Below, one piece after another: positions 8,901-17,616 of a DNA stretch of 64,000 nt; position 1 is the stretch's first letter, and each line of letters starts with the position of its first letter. A program made the position numbers and the translations under genes. Source of the DNA: Burkholderiales bacterium Ga0077543. GTDB lineage: Bacteria; Pseudomonadota; Gammaproteobacteria; Burkholderiales; Burkholderiaceae_C. The stretch lies in contig LNET01000060.1 in assembly GCA_001464055.1 (NCBI GenBank), positions 1 to 64,000 on the forward strand. The letters are read 5' to 3'. The notes under the pieces were generated by a model. It was not told the origin of the DNA and did no database searches. It saw nothing but the letters and a program-made list of their open reading frames with translations.

Positions 8901-9088
8901 TGGTGCAGGGCGTCGGCCGGCGCGGCCTCGGGCCAGAAGATCGCGGCGAGCCTTTCGCGCGCGAGCCAGGCGCCTGGCGGCGCCTGCGCGGCCAGCACCA
9001 CCAGCAGCGCGGCCGGCACGGTGGCCGGCAGCGGTTGGGGCGCCTGGCCGGCCGGGGCCCAGGCGGGGGGAGCAAGCAGCACGAGCAT
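5972..9088 (-). CDS. SARP/MalT-like ATPase transcriptional regulator with TPR-type C-terminus
   Basis: The 1038-residue protein begins with a winged-helix segment of the SARP/OmpR type (Leu-Arg-Ile-Asn-Leu-His-Arg-Ser around 63-70). It continues into a bacterial transcriptional-activator-like region, then an AAA/NACHT-type ATPase with Walker A GEAGAGKTT (near 200) and Walker B LLLVDDLQWCD (near 303). The remaining 500 residues are Ala/Leu-rich helical repeats of TPR type. No LuxR helix-turn-helix is seen at the C-terminus, unlike MalT. It probably binds DNA through the N-terminus in response to an unknown ligand or partner. The start has only a weak ribosome binding site. The PEP-CTERM gene ends 96 bp upstream on the same strand. 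Confidence 0.7.
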   Translation of the reverse strand: MLVLLAPPAWAPAGQAPQPLPATVPAALLVVLAAQAPPGAWLARERLAAIFWPEAAPADALHHLRINLHRSRTLLDAWGRRDALVADRTRVRLNLPTDLAEQHAAQQAGDAAAALRHGPPAWLPGWQLTGYEHFGHWADEFAQTLHSAWLQAGRPRPTSPAAAPPAEPAPADVTPALLPGRTLQLQRLLASPAPALLLLGEAGAGKTTLLRTAYPQAPCLRGLEGLHAMPYRPLLDVLREQVAVLQRALREPSHPLRPYRLDLARVLPELAPEEALPPLDATTAQTRLVEALARAFEALTPLLLVDDLQWCDPATVEWLLMLAYQGRLPWRAAVRRHEIGPVLERALQGLRNAVRLEEVDVPPLDREALALACRARWPQHALSPGQIDRLHALSAGNAFLLGELLAAGAPEPDTGVPLAQADLVLRLVRGRLQALPAAAQRAVEAAAVFVQPVPPAALGALAGAATDTECEALCARAVASGLLQPIGAVLACRHDLIRQAVDGTLPAPRRTALHRHAALWLAEQPSVDALTIAEHWRAAGEPQTALAWRHRGAEQLKSRGDFDAARALWREVADDSLDATQALRARLELAACDLFADLARGEALLAAVQAQLGAVADAEQRRQIEGRLLSARVDNRVFAGDIAAARQHAGRLRSLLPRLPLHEHIDALEVLIELAMREPDIPAAWACLAQLREAAPQRPTLLSFEGQIHWFGGEVQAAHDALARLLERHPDYCRGITVENDLAVMLQALGRIDEAEAMARRSLHGWAGVAHTETLSLLVLGLVLTSAGRHAEADTALLGAHARACQQASPGFEAEALVRRARLLLQCGRIAAAQALLDEAAPLLTTSPEPLRVSQLVLAQGLAASAAGMPLAPAALARLQAVAHSSTHPLVQVRLARLRAEQALACGDLPAAAQAAGVQAAAAQRGGLLEPLAEAWLLQARAQQAGPMAGQGSAGAGAGARALVAKAQALARRQGFADLHWRASETLARLGPDPAAAGEARAALVRLQGGAAEPLFDAAAAAQREPRWDGLTGGPKRH

Positions 9089-9184
9089 GGCAGGCCGGAG
9101 TGTCGCGCGTCCGGGCGGCCGGCATCGACCGCACGAGGCCGCCGGCCTGGCGCAGCCGAAGCGGCAAAGGCAGCAGAAAGAGGT

Positions 9185-9871
9185 CTAGCGCTGCCTGGCA
9201 GCGAGACGGCGACGGGCCAGCGCGGCCAACCCGCCCAGCAGCAGGGCGGCGGTGGCGGGCTCGGGCACCGGTGCCATCGTGCCGTACTGAATGTGGTCGA
9301 GCTCGACCGCCCCGGCGGCACTGATCGTGATCGACTTGATGCCCCCGGCGAACTGGACCCCGAAGAAGCGGTCCTCGGCCGTCGTGCCCCGGTTCGAGGC
9401 GTCGCCAACCGCCCGCGTGATCGAACCCAGCGGGGTGTCGTCGGCGGCGATGGCGCTGAACGTCCAGTCCCCCGAGGTGCCATCGGTCCACACCAGGCCG
9501 AACGCCGTCGGCAGCGCGCCCGCGCCAACGAAGCTGAAAGTGATCGGGGCGAAGCCGAACCAGGAACGGCCGCCATTGCCGTTGCCATTGATCACCCCGT
9601 CGTCGGCGTCGACCGAGTCCGTATTGCCGCCCGGGCTGATGATGGTTCCGGCGCTGGCGGAAAGCGTCACGTCCAGCGTGCCGTCTTCCAGGTTGTCCAG
9701 CACTGCGGGCGCACCGCCCAGGTAGAAGCCGGCCGGGACATGGGCGGTCGACAGGTACGGCGAGTCGCCGAAGAAGAAAGTGCCGGTGGCGGCCTGCGCG
9801 GCCGGCAGGGCGGCGACGGCGAGGCTGGCAACCAGGGCCAGGCGGTGCAGGTGACGACGGGGGCTCTTCAT
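9185..9871 (-). CDS. PEP-CTERM sorting-domain protein, secreted
   Basis: The 228-residue protein has an N-terminal signal (Arg/His n-region, Ala/Leu core, cleavage after Gln-Ala near residue 27) and a beta-rich body with Gly/Asn/Asp runs. The end is Val-Pro-Glu-Pro-Ala-Thr followed by a Leu/Ala helix and an Arg-Arg cluster, the exosortase recognition tail. The body includes Phe-Phe-Gly-Val-Gln-Phe and a predicted beta-sandwich; no enzyme motif is visible. Upstream I looked for the -24/-12 site that precedes the other PEP-CTERM gene and found only a poorly spaced match. Confidence 0.8.
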   Translation of the reverse strand: MKSPRRHLHRLALVASLAVAALPAAQAATGTFFFGDSPYLSTAHVPAGFYLGGAPAVLDNLEDGTLDVTLSASAGTIISPGGNTDSVDADDGVINGNGNGGRSWFGFAPITFSFVGAGALPTAFGLVWTDGTSGDWTFSAIAADDTPLGSITRAVGDASNRGTTAEDRFFGVQFAGGIKSITISAAGAVELDHIQYGTMAPVPEPATAALLLGGLAALARRRLAARQR

Positions 9872-9928
9872 GGATGGGCTCCGGGTAGGGGGTGAATCAA
9901 GACCCCGCCAGTCTGACGAGCGACCGTC

Positions 9929-11491
9929 TCAGCCCCGTCTCAGCGCGCCGGTTTGCGTCTCCCCGGCTTGCGGGGCCCCGGTCTCCCAGGCGTGCCGAAG
10001 TTCGCGCTTGAGCACCTTGCCGATGGCGCTGCGCGGCAGTTCGGCGGTGAAGCTCAGGCCGGCCAGGCGCTGGGTCTTGCCGACCTGGGCGTTGAGCCAC
10101 TCGCGCAGCGCCTCGGCGTCGACGGCGTGGCCAGGCTGCGGCACGACGAAGGCCACCGGCGTCTCGCCCCAGGCCTCGGAAGGCACACCCACCACTGCGC
10201 ATTCGGCCACCGCCGGGTGGCGCTGCAGCAGCGCTTCCAGGTCGCTGGGGTAGATGTTGAAGCCGCCGCTGATGACGACGTCCTTCTTGCGGTCCAGCAG
10301 CATCAGGAAGCCGTCTTCGTCGAAGCGACCGATGTCGCCGGTGCGGATGAAGCGCCGGCCGTCGGGGGCGAACCACTCGGCTTCGCGGGTCTTGCCGGGC
10401 TGACCGTGGTAGCCGGTCATCATCGCCGGCGAATGGCCCACGACCTCGCCGGTCTGGCCGTCTGGCAGTTCGACGCCGGCGTCGTCGATGAGCCGGATGT
10501 CGTGCCCTTCGGCCGGCAGGCCCACCGTGTGCAGCTTGTCGGGGTGGGCATGGGCTTCCAGGATGCAGGTGCCGCCGCCTTCGGTCATGCCGTAGAACTC
10601 CACCAAGCCGCCGGGCCAGCGCGCCAGCGCGTCGGCCTTCAGCGCCGCCGGGAAGGGCGCGCTGGTGCAGAACTTCATCTCGAAGGCGCTCAGGTCGGTC
10701 CTGTCGAAGGCCGGGTGGGCCAGCAATCGCCGGTATTGCACCGGCACCAGCATCGTGTGCGTCGCTCGGTAATGCTTCGCCAGCGCCAGATAGCCGGCGG
10801 CGTCGAACTTGCGCATCAGCACCACCGTGCCGCCGAAGGCCAGGGTGGGGAAGAACACCACCAGGGTGGTGTTGCTGTACAGCGGCGTCGCCAGCAGCGT
10901 CACAGTGCCCGGGCCGTAGCCGTACTTCGCACCCCGCTGCACGTGCTGCCAGCGCATGCCGTGCGACTGCACGATGCCTTTCGGCGTGCCCGTGGTGCCC
11001 GAGGAATAGATGATGTTGAATGGGTGTTCAGGGGCGATGTGCAGGACCGCGGGCATCGCGCCTGCGGGCGCCAGCCATCCGGCCAGCGGGCGACCTGCCG
11101 CGCCGTCTTCCAGTGCAATGCAGCGCGGCATCACGTCGGCCGGCAACAGTTCGGCAACGCTGCTGTCGACGAACATCAGGCGCGCCTGCGCGTCGTGCAG
11201 CATCGACGCCAGCGCCTCGCGGCTGCTGCTGCCGGCCAGCGGCGCCACCACCACACCGGCGCGCAGCGCGCCCAGGAACAGCGCGGCCTGCATGGGCGTG
11301 CTGTGCCCGCACAGCGCAATGGCCTGGCCGGGCTGCACGCCGTCGCGCTGCAGGGCCGCGGCCACGCGGTCCATCAACGCGTCGAGCTGCGCGTAGCTGA
11401 GGGCTTCGCCGTCCTGCGCCAGCGCCGGGTGCGCGGGGCGTGCGGCGGCGTGCAGCCGCACCTGGGCCGGCAGGTTGTCGGCCGTGCTCAC
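9929..11491 (-). CDS. AMP-forming acyl-CoA synthetase / CoA ligase
   Basis: The 520-residue protein activates a carboxylic acid to its acyl-AMP and then to the CoA thioester. Visible family motifs are the phosphate loop YSSGTTGTPKG (near 165-175), YGMTEGG (near 300), RTGDIGRFDEDGF with the hinge, NIYPSDLE (near 430) and the C-terminal catalytic Lys in RSAIGKVLKREL. It begins 7 bp after a Bug-type binding protein gene on the same strand, so the two are co-transcribed; the ligand may be a carboxylate that is imported and then activated. The exact acid cannot be named. Confidence 0.85.
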   Translation of the reverse strand: MSTADNLPAQVRLHAAARPAHPALAQDGEALSYAQLDALMDRVAAALQRDGVQPGQAIALCGHSTPMQAALFLGALRAGVVVAPLAGSSSREALASMLHDAQARLMFVDSSVAELLPADVMPRCIALEDGAAGRPLAGWLAPAGAMPAVLHIAPEHPFNIIYSSGTTGTPKGIVQSHGMRWQHVQRGAKYGYGPGTVTLLATPLYSNTTLVVFFPTLAFGGTVVLMRKFDAAGYLALAKHYRATHTMLVPVQYRRLLAHPAFDRTDLSAFEMKFCTSAPFPAALKADALARWPGGLVEFYGMTEGGGTCILEAHAHPDKLHTVGLPAEGHDIRLIDDAGVELPDGQTGEVVGHSPAMMTGYHGQPGKTREAEWFAPDGRRFIRTGDIGRFDEDGFLMLLDRKKDVVISGGFNIYPSDLEALLQRHPAVAECAVVGVPSEAWGETPVAFVVPQPGHAVDAEALREWLNAQVGKTQRLAGLSFTAELPRSAIGKVLKRELRHAWETGAPQAGETQTGALRRG

Positions 11492-11498
11492 CCTGGCA

Positions 11499-12476
11499 TC
11501 ACTTGGCGGCCAGGCCCAGCCGTTCGATCAGCGCCTTGTCCTTGGCGAAAGTTTCCACCGCCCATTGCCGGTAGTCGCTGCCGTTGCGGTACCACACGCT
11601 CTGGTTCAGCTGCGTCATCAGCTCGGCGTGCTTGGGGTCGTCCATGGCCTGCTTGAAGGCGTCGTGCAGAGTCTTCACCACCGCCGGGTCCATGCCCTTG
11701 GGGCCCACCAGGCCGTAGGGCGAGGTGCTGACGACGTTGTAGCCCAGGTCCTTAGCCGTAGGCACCTGCGGCCAGCGTGCGGTGCGCGCTTCGCCGAATG
11801 TGAGCAAGAGGCGCATCTGCCCGGCATCGACGAACTTGTCCCAGCCGGTGGCGTCGCTGGCGGCCATCACGTGGCCACCGATCAGCGCCTGCATCTGGTC
11901 GGCATTGCCCTTGAAGGGGATGTGATTCAGCTGCACCTTGGCCGCTGCGGCCAGTTCCTCCATCAGCAGGTGCGGGCTGGTGCCGATGCCGGTGCTGCCG
12001 TAGTTGACGGCGCCCGGCGCCTTGCGGGCGGCCTCGATGTAGTCGTTGAAGGTCTTGTGGGGTGAGTCGGCCCGAACCACGAAGCCGAAGGTGTAGCCGC
12101 TGACGCCGAGGATGTAGGTGAAGTCGTTGATCGGGTCGAAGGCCACCTTCTGCATGTGCGGGATGCGCAGCATGCCCAGCGGGAACTGGCTGATGGTGTA
12201 GCCGTCGGGCTTGGCCGTGGCCGCCATCTGGCTGGGGCCGAGCGTGCCGCCGCCGCCGGGTTTGTTTTCGACGACGATGGTCTGCCCGAGGATCTTGCCC
12301 GCCAGTTCGGCCAGCGCGCGGTGGTGGCGGTCGGTGCTGCCGCCGGCGGGCCAGGGCACGATCAGGGTGATGGGCTTGTTGGGGAAGGCCGTGCCCTGGG
12401 CGTGGACCCAGGGGCTGGCGACGCCGACGGCGGCCATGCCCAGCACGGTGCGGCGGCGAAAGAGGGGCTGTGTCAT
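11499..12476 (-). CDS. Bug-family (TctC-like) tripartite tricarboxylate transporter binding protein
   Basis: The 325-residue periplasmic binding protein starts with a twin-arginine-type signal (Phe-Arg-Arg-Arg-Thr-Val-Leu-Gly) ending at Val-His-Ala-Gln. Bug-family marks follow: Pro-Ile-Thr-Leu-Ile-Val-Pro-Trp-Pro-Ala-Gly-Gly-Ser-Thr-Asp near residues 35-50 and VVENKPGGGG near 70. GGAGA seven bases before ATG 12476 fixes the start; the longer open frame upstream lacks support. Bug proteins bind diverse carboxylates and are numerous in Burkholderiales, mostly as orphans away from TctA/TctB, as here. It leads an operon with the acyl-CoA ligase. Confidence 0.9.
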   Translation of the reverse strand: MTQPLFRRRTVLGMAAVGVASPWVHAQGTAFPNKPITLIVPWPAGGSTDRHHRALAELAGKILGQTIVVENKPGGGGTLGPSQMAATAKPDGYTISQFPLGMLRIPHMQKVAFDPINDFTYILGVSGYTFGFVVRADSPHKTFNDYIEAARKAPGAVNYGSTGIGTSPHLLMEELAAAAKVQLNHIPFKGNADQMQALIGGHVMAASDATGWDKFVDAGQMRLLLTFGEARTARWPQVPTAKDLGYNVVSTSPYGLVGPKGMDPAVVKTLHDAFKQAMDDPKHAELMTQLNQSVWYRNGSDYRQWAVETFAKDKALIERLGLAAK

Positions 12477-12768
12477 CGGGCGTGTCTCCGGGGCAGGTGT
12501 TGTGCAGCGGATTCTGTCCGCCCTGCGCGCCGGCCGGCAGCCGGACTTGCCCTGTCGCGCAGGTGACGCAAAAGCGCATAGCAGGCCAGTCAGAGCACGT
12601 GGCGGGCCCATGTGCTCGGACGGAACAAGCAACCGTCCACAGCGCAGCAGCGGGCACGAGACCCACGGAGTGCGCCTATGCAAGTCGGCACATATTGCCC
12701 AAATCCGGCGCCGTACCTAGCCTGCGGAGCCTTCGACTCCCAGGGCCGCTGCGCGCGCTGCCGACTCC

Positions 12769-14769
12769 ATGCCCCGACTTCAATCCGTGTCCTACGCCGT
12801 TCCGCTGACGGCCTTGCTGCTCGCATCCCCCGCTGCAGTGACCGCTGCAGAGCCCGTCTTCACTCTGGGCACCGTATCCGTGACTGGCACGCGCGTGTCC
12901 GTTGGCGAACTGCCGCTGGAACAGGTCGGAAGTACGGTGACACGCAGCGAGATGCTGCAGTTCGGGCGGGAAACGGTCGGCGACGCCGTCAACCTTCTGC
13001 CAGGCATCACCGTCTCGAACAACCAGCGCAACGAATTGCTGGTGTTCCTGCGAGGCTACGACGCTCGTCAGGTACCCCTGTTCATCGACGGTGTTCCGGT
13101 CTACGTGCCCTTCGACGGCTTTGTCGACTTCAATCGCTTCAGCACCTATGACGTGGCCGCCATACAGGTGGCCAAAGGCTTCAGTTCGGTGGCCTACGGC
13201 CCGAACGCGATGGGTGGCGCCATCAACGTCGTCACACGAAGGCCTCAGCGTGCGCTTGAGGGGGATGCCTTCCTAGGCATCGGCAGCGGGCGCGACCGCC
13301 AAGCTGGCGCCAACATCGGCACGCGCCAGGGCGCCTGGTACGGGCAGCTGGGCCTGTCCTACCGCGATGCCGAGGGCTTCCGGATGTCGAAGGATTTCCA
13401 GCCGACGCCCACCGAAGACGGCGGTCTGCGCAACAACAGCGACCGCCGCGACAGCAAGCTCTCCTTCAAGCTCGGCTTCACGCCGCGCGCCGGCGACGAG
13501 TACGCCATCGCCTACAACCGGCAGGACGGCCGCAAGGGGCAGCCGCCGACGGTGGGCACCAGCGGCATCCGGTTTTGGCGCTGGCCGTACTGGGACAAGG
13601 AAAGCCTGTACTTCATTTCCAGCACTGCGCTCACGCCCACCGAGACCTTGAAGACGCGGCTGTACACCGACCGCTTCGACAACGAGGTCACGAGCTACAC
13701 CGACGCCACCTACACGACGCTGCGCACCAGCGGCATGGGCAGTGTCGCCACCGGACGCAGCATCTACCACGACAGGACGCTGGGTGGCGGCATCGAATTG
13801 GAGTCCAGGCGCCTGGCCGGCCATGTGCTGCGGCTGGTGCTTCAACAGCGCGGCGACGAGCACGAGGAAGTCGACGCCAATGCGGTGCGCGGCGCGCTGT
13901 ACGAGGACACGCTGCGCACCGTGGGCATCGAAGACATGATCACCCTGGCACCCGCCTGGCAGCTGGCCCTGGGCGCGGCGCGCCATGAATTGCGGCCCGA
14001 TGTGGTCTTCAGCACCAGCAGCGCCTACAGCCTGCCACCGGCTTCTCGCGCCACCAATCTGCAGGCCGGCCTGTTCCACGACCTGAGCGCGGGTTCACGT
14101 GTGTACGCGACGCTGGCGCGCAAGACCCGGCTGCCGACCCTGCGCGACCGCTATTCGCAGCGCCTGGGCAGCTACGTCGAGAACCCTGCGCTCGGCCCCG
14201 AACGTTCCACCAACCTGGAGTTCGGCTACCTCGGCCAGGTGCTGAGCAGCTTGGCGATGGAAGCCGCCGTCTTTCGCACCGAAGCCGACGACCGCATCCA
14301 GGCCGTGTTCGTGGCCGGAGGCACCAGTTGCAGTGCAGCCACGCGCTGCCAGGTGCGCAATGTCGGCCGTACCCGCGTCACAGGGCTGGAACTGGGCCTG
14401 CGCGCCACGCCGGCAGCCGGCCTGGAGTTCGGCGGCAGCGTGACGCTGATGGAGCAGAAGAACCTGGTCAGCCCGGAAGTGCGCTCGCTGGGCGTGCCCG
14501 ACCGCAAGCTGTTCGGCTACGCGCGCTGGCAGCCGGTGGCCGGCTGGAGCCTGCAGGCCACAGCCGAGCACAACAGCAGCCGCTGGGCGTCCAACACCGT
14601 GTCGGTCCCCGGGCACACGGTGCTGGGCTTGCGGCTGGGTTGGGAACCGGCGCCGGGCTGGCATCTCAGCGTGGCCGGAGAGAACCTGCGCGATCGCAAC
14701 TACGCGCTCGATGCAGGCTACCCGGCACCGGGGCGACAGTTCAGTGCCAGGCTGCGCCATGAGTTCTGA
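12769..14769 (+). CDS. TonB-dependent outer-membrane receptor, candidate molybdate/tungstate-island receptor
   Basis: The 666-residue protein has a signal peptide (cut near the Ala-Ala-Glu at about 26-28). A TonB-box-like GTVSVTGTRV follows, then a plug domain (VGDAVNLLPGITV, then LRGYDARQVPLFIDGVPVY, then VAYGPNAMGGAINVVTRRP). A beta-barrel ends in a terminal Phe (ARLRHEF). It overlaps the next gene by 11 bp, so the two are translationally coupled, and it faces a convergent operon for FecCD/MolABC-type and MOT1-type transport. The plug does not show the substrate; a metal or metal-chelate role is inferred only from the neighbours. No strong ribosome binding site or riboswitch was recognised in the 292 bp upstream. 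Confidence 0.85.
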   Translation: MPRLQSVSYAVPLTALLLASPAAVTAAEPVFTLGTVSVTGTRVSVGELPLEQVGSTVTRSEMLQFGRETVGDAVNLLPGITVSNNQRNELLVFLRGYDARQVPLFIDGVPVYVPFDGFVDFNRFSTYDVAAIQVAKGFSSVAYGPNAMGGAINVVTRRPQRALEGDAFLGIGSGRDRQAGANIGTRQGAWYGQLGLSYRDAEGFRMSKDFQPTPTEDGGLRNNSDRRDSKLSFKLGFTPRAGDEYAIAYNRQDGRKGQPPTVGTSGIRFWRWPYWDKESLYFISSTALTPTETLKTRLYTDRFDNEVTSYTDATYTTLRTSGMGSVATGRSIYHDRTLGGGIELESRRLAGHVLRLVLQQRGDEHEEVDANAVRGALYEDTLRTVGIEDMITLAPAWQLALGAARHELRPDVVFSTSSAYSLPPASRATNLQAGLFHDLSAGSRVYATLARKTRLPTLRDRYSQRLGSYVENPALGPERSTNLEFGYLGQVLSSLAMEAAVFRTEADDRIQAVFVAGGTSCSAATRCQVRNVGRTRVTGLELGLRATPAAGLEFGGSVTLMEQKNLVSPEVRSLGVPDRKLFGYARWQPVAGWSLQATAEHNSSRWASNTVSVPGHTVLGLRLGWEPAPGWHLSVAGENLRDRNYALDAGYPAPGRQFSARLRHEF

Positions 14770-15619
14770 AGAGGACCTGCCGCGCCTGGAGGCCATCGAC
14801 TTCGGCGCGATCTACAGGCGCGAGATGCGCGAACAGCGCCTGGCGCCCAAACCGCCGAGCGCCTGGGACGGGCGGGCCTCCGGCTATGGCTGCGGGCCCG
14901 AGGCCGCACCGCGCGGAGCTGGCGCGGGCCAGGGCGTGGGCGGGTATGTGCAGGCCTTCCTGTCGCGGCTGCGGCTGGACGAGGCACGCAGCGTGCTCGA
15001 TGTCGGCTGCGGGCCGGGCACGCTGGCCTTGCCCATCGCCATGCGGGTGCACGAGGTGCTGGCGCTGGACAACAGCGCCGGCATGCTGGAAGAACTTCGC
15101 CGCCGTGCCGCCGAGCAGGGTGCCACCAACGTGAAGACCGTGCTGCGCGCCTGGGAGGACGACTGGTCCGACCTGCTGGTGGCGGACATCGCCATCGCCT
15201 CGCGTTCCACGCTGGTCGACGACCTGGAGGCGGCGCTGCACAAGCTCGTGGCCCATGCCCGTTTGCAGGTGTGCCTGAGCTACCCCGTCGGCGGCAGCTT
15301 CGTCGACCCGGACATTCTCGCCGTGGTCGGCCTGAACCCGCCGCGCGTGCCCGATCACTTCCTGCTGCTGGGCATGCTCCACCGCATGGGCATCGTGCCC
15401 ACCGTGGAGCTGCTGCACACACCCAGCCGCCTGGCCGCCTGCACGGACTTCGACACCTTCGCCAACCGGCTGGCCTGGTCGACCGGGCCGCTGGAAGACG
15501 CCGCAACGGCGCGGCTGCGAGCCTGGTGGCTGGCGGACACCGCGCGCGCTGCAAAGGGCGGGCGCCCGATGCGCTGGGCCCTGGTGCACTGGAACGTCGA
15601 CGAGGGCGCTGGCCGCTGA
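14759..15619 (+). CDS. Class I SAM-dependent methyltransferase
   Basis: The 286-residue protein contains motif I of Rossmann-fold methyltransferases (VLDVGCGPGTLALPIA, about 96-111) and an acidic second strand (VLALDNSAGML). The C-terminal half is conserved-looking and not family-diagnostic. It starts at ATG 14759 inside the 3' end of the TonB receptor gene (11-bp overlap), so both products are probably made in step. A methyltransferase tied to an outer-membrane receptor suggests modification of a small chelator or detoxification of an imported compound; this is inference. Confidence 0.8.
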   Translation: MSSEEDLPRLEAIDFGAIYRREMREQRLAPKPPSAWDGRASGYGCGPEAAPRGAGAGQGVGGYVQAFLSRLRLDEARSVLDVGCGPGTLALPIAMRVHEVLALDNSAGMLEELRRRAAEQGATNVKTVLRAWEDDWSDLLVADIAIASRSTLVDDLEAALHKLVAHARLQVCLSYPVGGSFVDPDILAVVGLNPPRVPDHFLLLGMLHRMGIVPTVELLHTPSRLAACTDFDTFANRLAWSTGPLEDAATARLRAWWLADTARAAKGGRPMRWALVHWNVDEGAGR

Positions 15620-15673
15620 GCGTTGCGGGCATCGGGCGGGTGACCCAACGGGCGGATGCTTCAAGTCTCGCCG

Positions 15674-16840
15674 TCAGGCCCCAGGCCGGGCGCGCCACCA
15701 GCGCTGCAGCAGCAGGCCGACCAGCAGACCCGCAGCGGCGTGCCACACACTCAGCACCGCCACGGTCAGCATCAGGCCTGTGTGCGACCCTCTTGCGCCA
15801 CGCTCCAACACCCCGCGCGCCAGCGACCCGGCAGCCAGCACCAGCGTCGCACCCAGCACCGCCGGTGGCAGCAGCCCCAGCAATGCGGTGGCCGCATCGG
15901 CCCAGGCCAGGCCGGCGCAGAGCAGCAGCAGGCCCAGGATCACCGGCGCCCCACCCGTGCGCGCGCCGAAGTGCACCTGCGCCGCCAGCCCGCCCACGCC
16001 ATGGCACATCGGCACCGCGCCGATGGCCGAGCCCAGCGTGTTGATGGCGCCGGTGCTCAGGGCCAGGCTTGTTTCGCTGATCGGCCGGTCGGGGAAGAGG
16101 CGCTGGTGCTCGGCGCGAACGGCCAGCAGCGCATTGCCTGCCGTCAGCGGCAGCTGCGGCAATGCCAGCAGCAGGCCGGCCCAGAGGAGGTCGCCACTGA
16201 GCAGCGCGGGCCAGTCCAGTGCCGGCGGTGCCCATGCCGGCTGCAGCGCCAGCCCACCTTGCCATGCCGACGGCTGGCACCAGAGCGCCCAGCCGATCGA
16301 AGCCAGCAACAGGACGGGCAGTGCCGCGACAGACAGCCCGCGCCATAGGGTACCTGCACGGCGCGCGAACAAGGTCGGGCTCAGCACCGCCAGCGCCAGC
16401 ACGCCCACCAGCGGCTGGTGCTGCATCAGGCCGCCGGCCTGCCACAGCAGGCTGAAGGCCAGACCCAGCACCAGCCCGTCCACCACCGGGGCCGTCACGG
16501 CGCGTGCGAGCCGTCGCGCCCAGCCGCTGGCGCCCAGCAGCAGCCAGACCAGGCCAGTCAGCAGCCCGGCCGCACCGATCGCCCCCGCCGTGGCGCCCTG
16601 CGCGAGGGCCAGCGCGCCGATCGCCTTCATCGGCTGCACCGGCAAAGGCGAGCGGAAGAGCAGCCCCGTGGCCACCAGGGCCAGGCCGAAGCCGCAAAGC
16701 ACACCGGCAGGTTCCAGCTTCAGCACCACCAGGTAGGCCACCAGGTAGGGCAGCAGCGTGCCGAGGTCGCCACAGGCCCCGGACCACTCACCCGCGCCGA
16801 AGCGCAGTGCTGGCGGCTGGGCACACGGCGGCTCCTGCAC
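15674..16840 (-). CDS. MOT1-type molybdate/sulfate transporter
   Basis: The 388-residue, very hydrophobic protein has roughly ten to eleven membrane spans. It shows both hallmark motifs of the MOT1 branch of SulP-related transporters: SGACGDLGTLLPYL near residues 20-33 and PMCHGVGGLAAQVHFGARTGG-like sequence near 270-290. MOT1 proteins take up molybdate with high affinity in plants and algae; bacterial members are mostly annotated by homology. It has no STAS domain. It is last in the operon, 13 bp after the ATPase gene. Sulfate cannot be excluded, but the operon's ModA-like and DUF2478 parts favour molybdate. Confidence 0.85.
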   Translation of the reverse strand: MQEPPCAQPPALRFGAGEWSGACGDLGTLLPYLVAYLVVLKLEPAGVLCGFGLALVATGLLFRSPLPVQPMKAIGALALAQGATAGAIGAAGLLTGLVWLLLGASGWARRLARAVTAPVVDGLVLGLAFSLLWQAGGLMQHQPLVGVLALAVLSPTLFARRAGTLWRGLSVAALPVLLLASIGWALWCQPSAWQGGLALQPAWAPPALDWPALLSGDLLWAGLLLALPQLPLTAGNALLAVRAEHQRLFPDRPISETSLALSTGAINTLGSAIGAVPMCHGVGGLAAQVHFGARTGGAPVILGLLLLCAGLAWADAATALLGLLPPAVLGATLVLAAGSLARGVLERGARGSHTGLMLTVAVLSVWHAAAGLLVGLLLQRWWRARPGA

Positions 16841-16853
16841 CGTCGGGGCCGCC

Positions 16854-17612
16854 TCAAGCGGGCAGAAAGGCTTCGTGCCCGTCGGCCTGCACGTGGTCCA
16901 GCGGGGCCTGGTAGAGCTGCTGCAGAGTCTGGCGCTGCAGCACCTGTTGCACCGGCCCGCTGGCCAAGGTGCGGCCGTCGCGGATCAGCAGGGCCGTGTC
17001 GGCGTGGCGCCGGGCGTGGTTCGGGTCGTGGGTGGTGAACAGCACGCCCAACCCCTGCTCGGCCAGGCGCCGCAGCTCACGCAGCACCTTGCCTTGGTTG
17101 CCGAAGTCCAGGCTGGCCGTCGGCTCGTCCAGCACGACGAAGCCCGCCTGCTGCGCCAGCGCGCGTGCGATCAACGCCAGCTGGCGTTCGCCGCCGGACA
17201 CCATCGTGGCCGGCCGATGCGCCAGGTGCGAGATACCCATGCGTTCGATCGCAGCCGCCACCACGGCGTGGTCCTGCGCGCTGGGCCGCGACAGCAGCCC
17301 GCCCTGCGCGCTGCGGCCCATCAGCACCAGGTCGGCCACGGTGTAGGCGAAGACCGCCGCCGTGCTCTGTGGCACGTAGGCCAGGCGGCGGGCGCGCTGG
17401 CGCGGGTCCAGCTTGGTCAGTGGCTGGCCGTCCAGCGTCACGGCGCCCGCCAGCGGCGGCAGCAGGCCCAGCAGCGTCTTCAGCAGCGTCGTCTTGCCAC
17501 CGCCGTTCGGGCCCAGCAGCGCCAGCACGCGCCCGGGCGCCAGGCTGAGCTCGAAGCCCTGACCGATGAGCCGTGGGCCGTAGCCGATCGAAAGCCCCTG
17601 GGCCTGCAGCAT
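16854..17612 (-). CDS. FecCD-type ABC transporter ATPase (MolC-like)
   Basis: The 252-residue ATPase powers the permease encoded just upstream (4-bp gap). Walker A LLGPNGGGKTTLL lies near 32-44, Q-loop in YVPQS near 78-82, signature VSGGERQLALIARAL near 139-153, Walker B FVVLDEPTASLD near 158-169, and the switch His in TTHDPNHA near 193. This is the FepC/BtuD/MolC class, which serves iron-siderophore, cobalamin and, in Haemophilus MolABC, molybdate import. The context of ModA-like and MOT1 genes makes MolC the better guess. Confidence 0.9.
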   Translation of the reverse strand: MLQAQGLSIGYGPRLIGQGFELSLAPGRVLALLGPNGGGKTTLLKTLLGLLPPLAGAVTLDGQPLTKLDPRQRARRLAYVPQSTAAVFAYTVADLVLMGRSAQGGLLSRPSAQDHAVVAAAIERMGISHLAHRPATMVSGGERQLALIARALAQQAGFVVLDEPTASLDFGNQGKVLRELRRLAEQGLGVLFTTHDPNHARRHADTALLIRDGRTLASGPVQQVLQRQTLQQLYQAPLDHVQADGHEAFLPA

Positions 17613-17616
17613 GGGG

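Noticed and set aside
7541-9895. Long plus-strand open frame over the SARP-like regulator
   Set aside because: Gln/Gly/Arg/His-biased shadow; the minus-strand protein has clear ATPase motifs.
9872-9930. A TGGC...TTGA string before the second PEP-CTERM gene
   Set aside because: Spacing is 9 bp and the -12 element is GA rather than GC.
12477-12768. Regulatory RNA upstream of the first TonB receptor
   Set aside because: Short stems can be drawn, but none matches a known metal or cofactor riboswitch.
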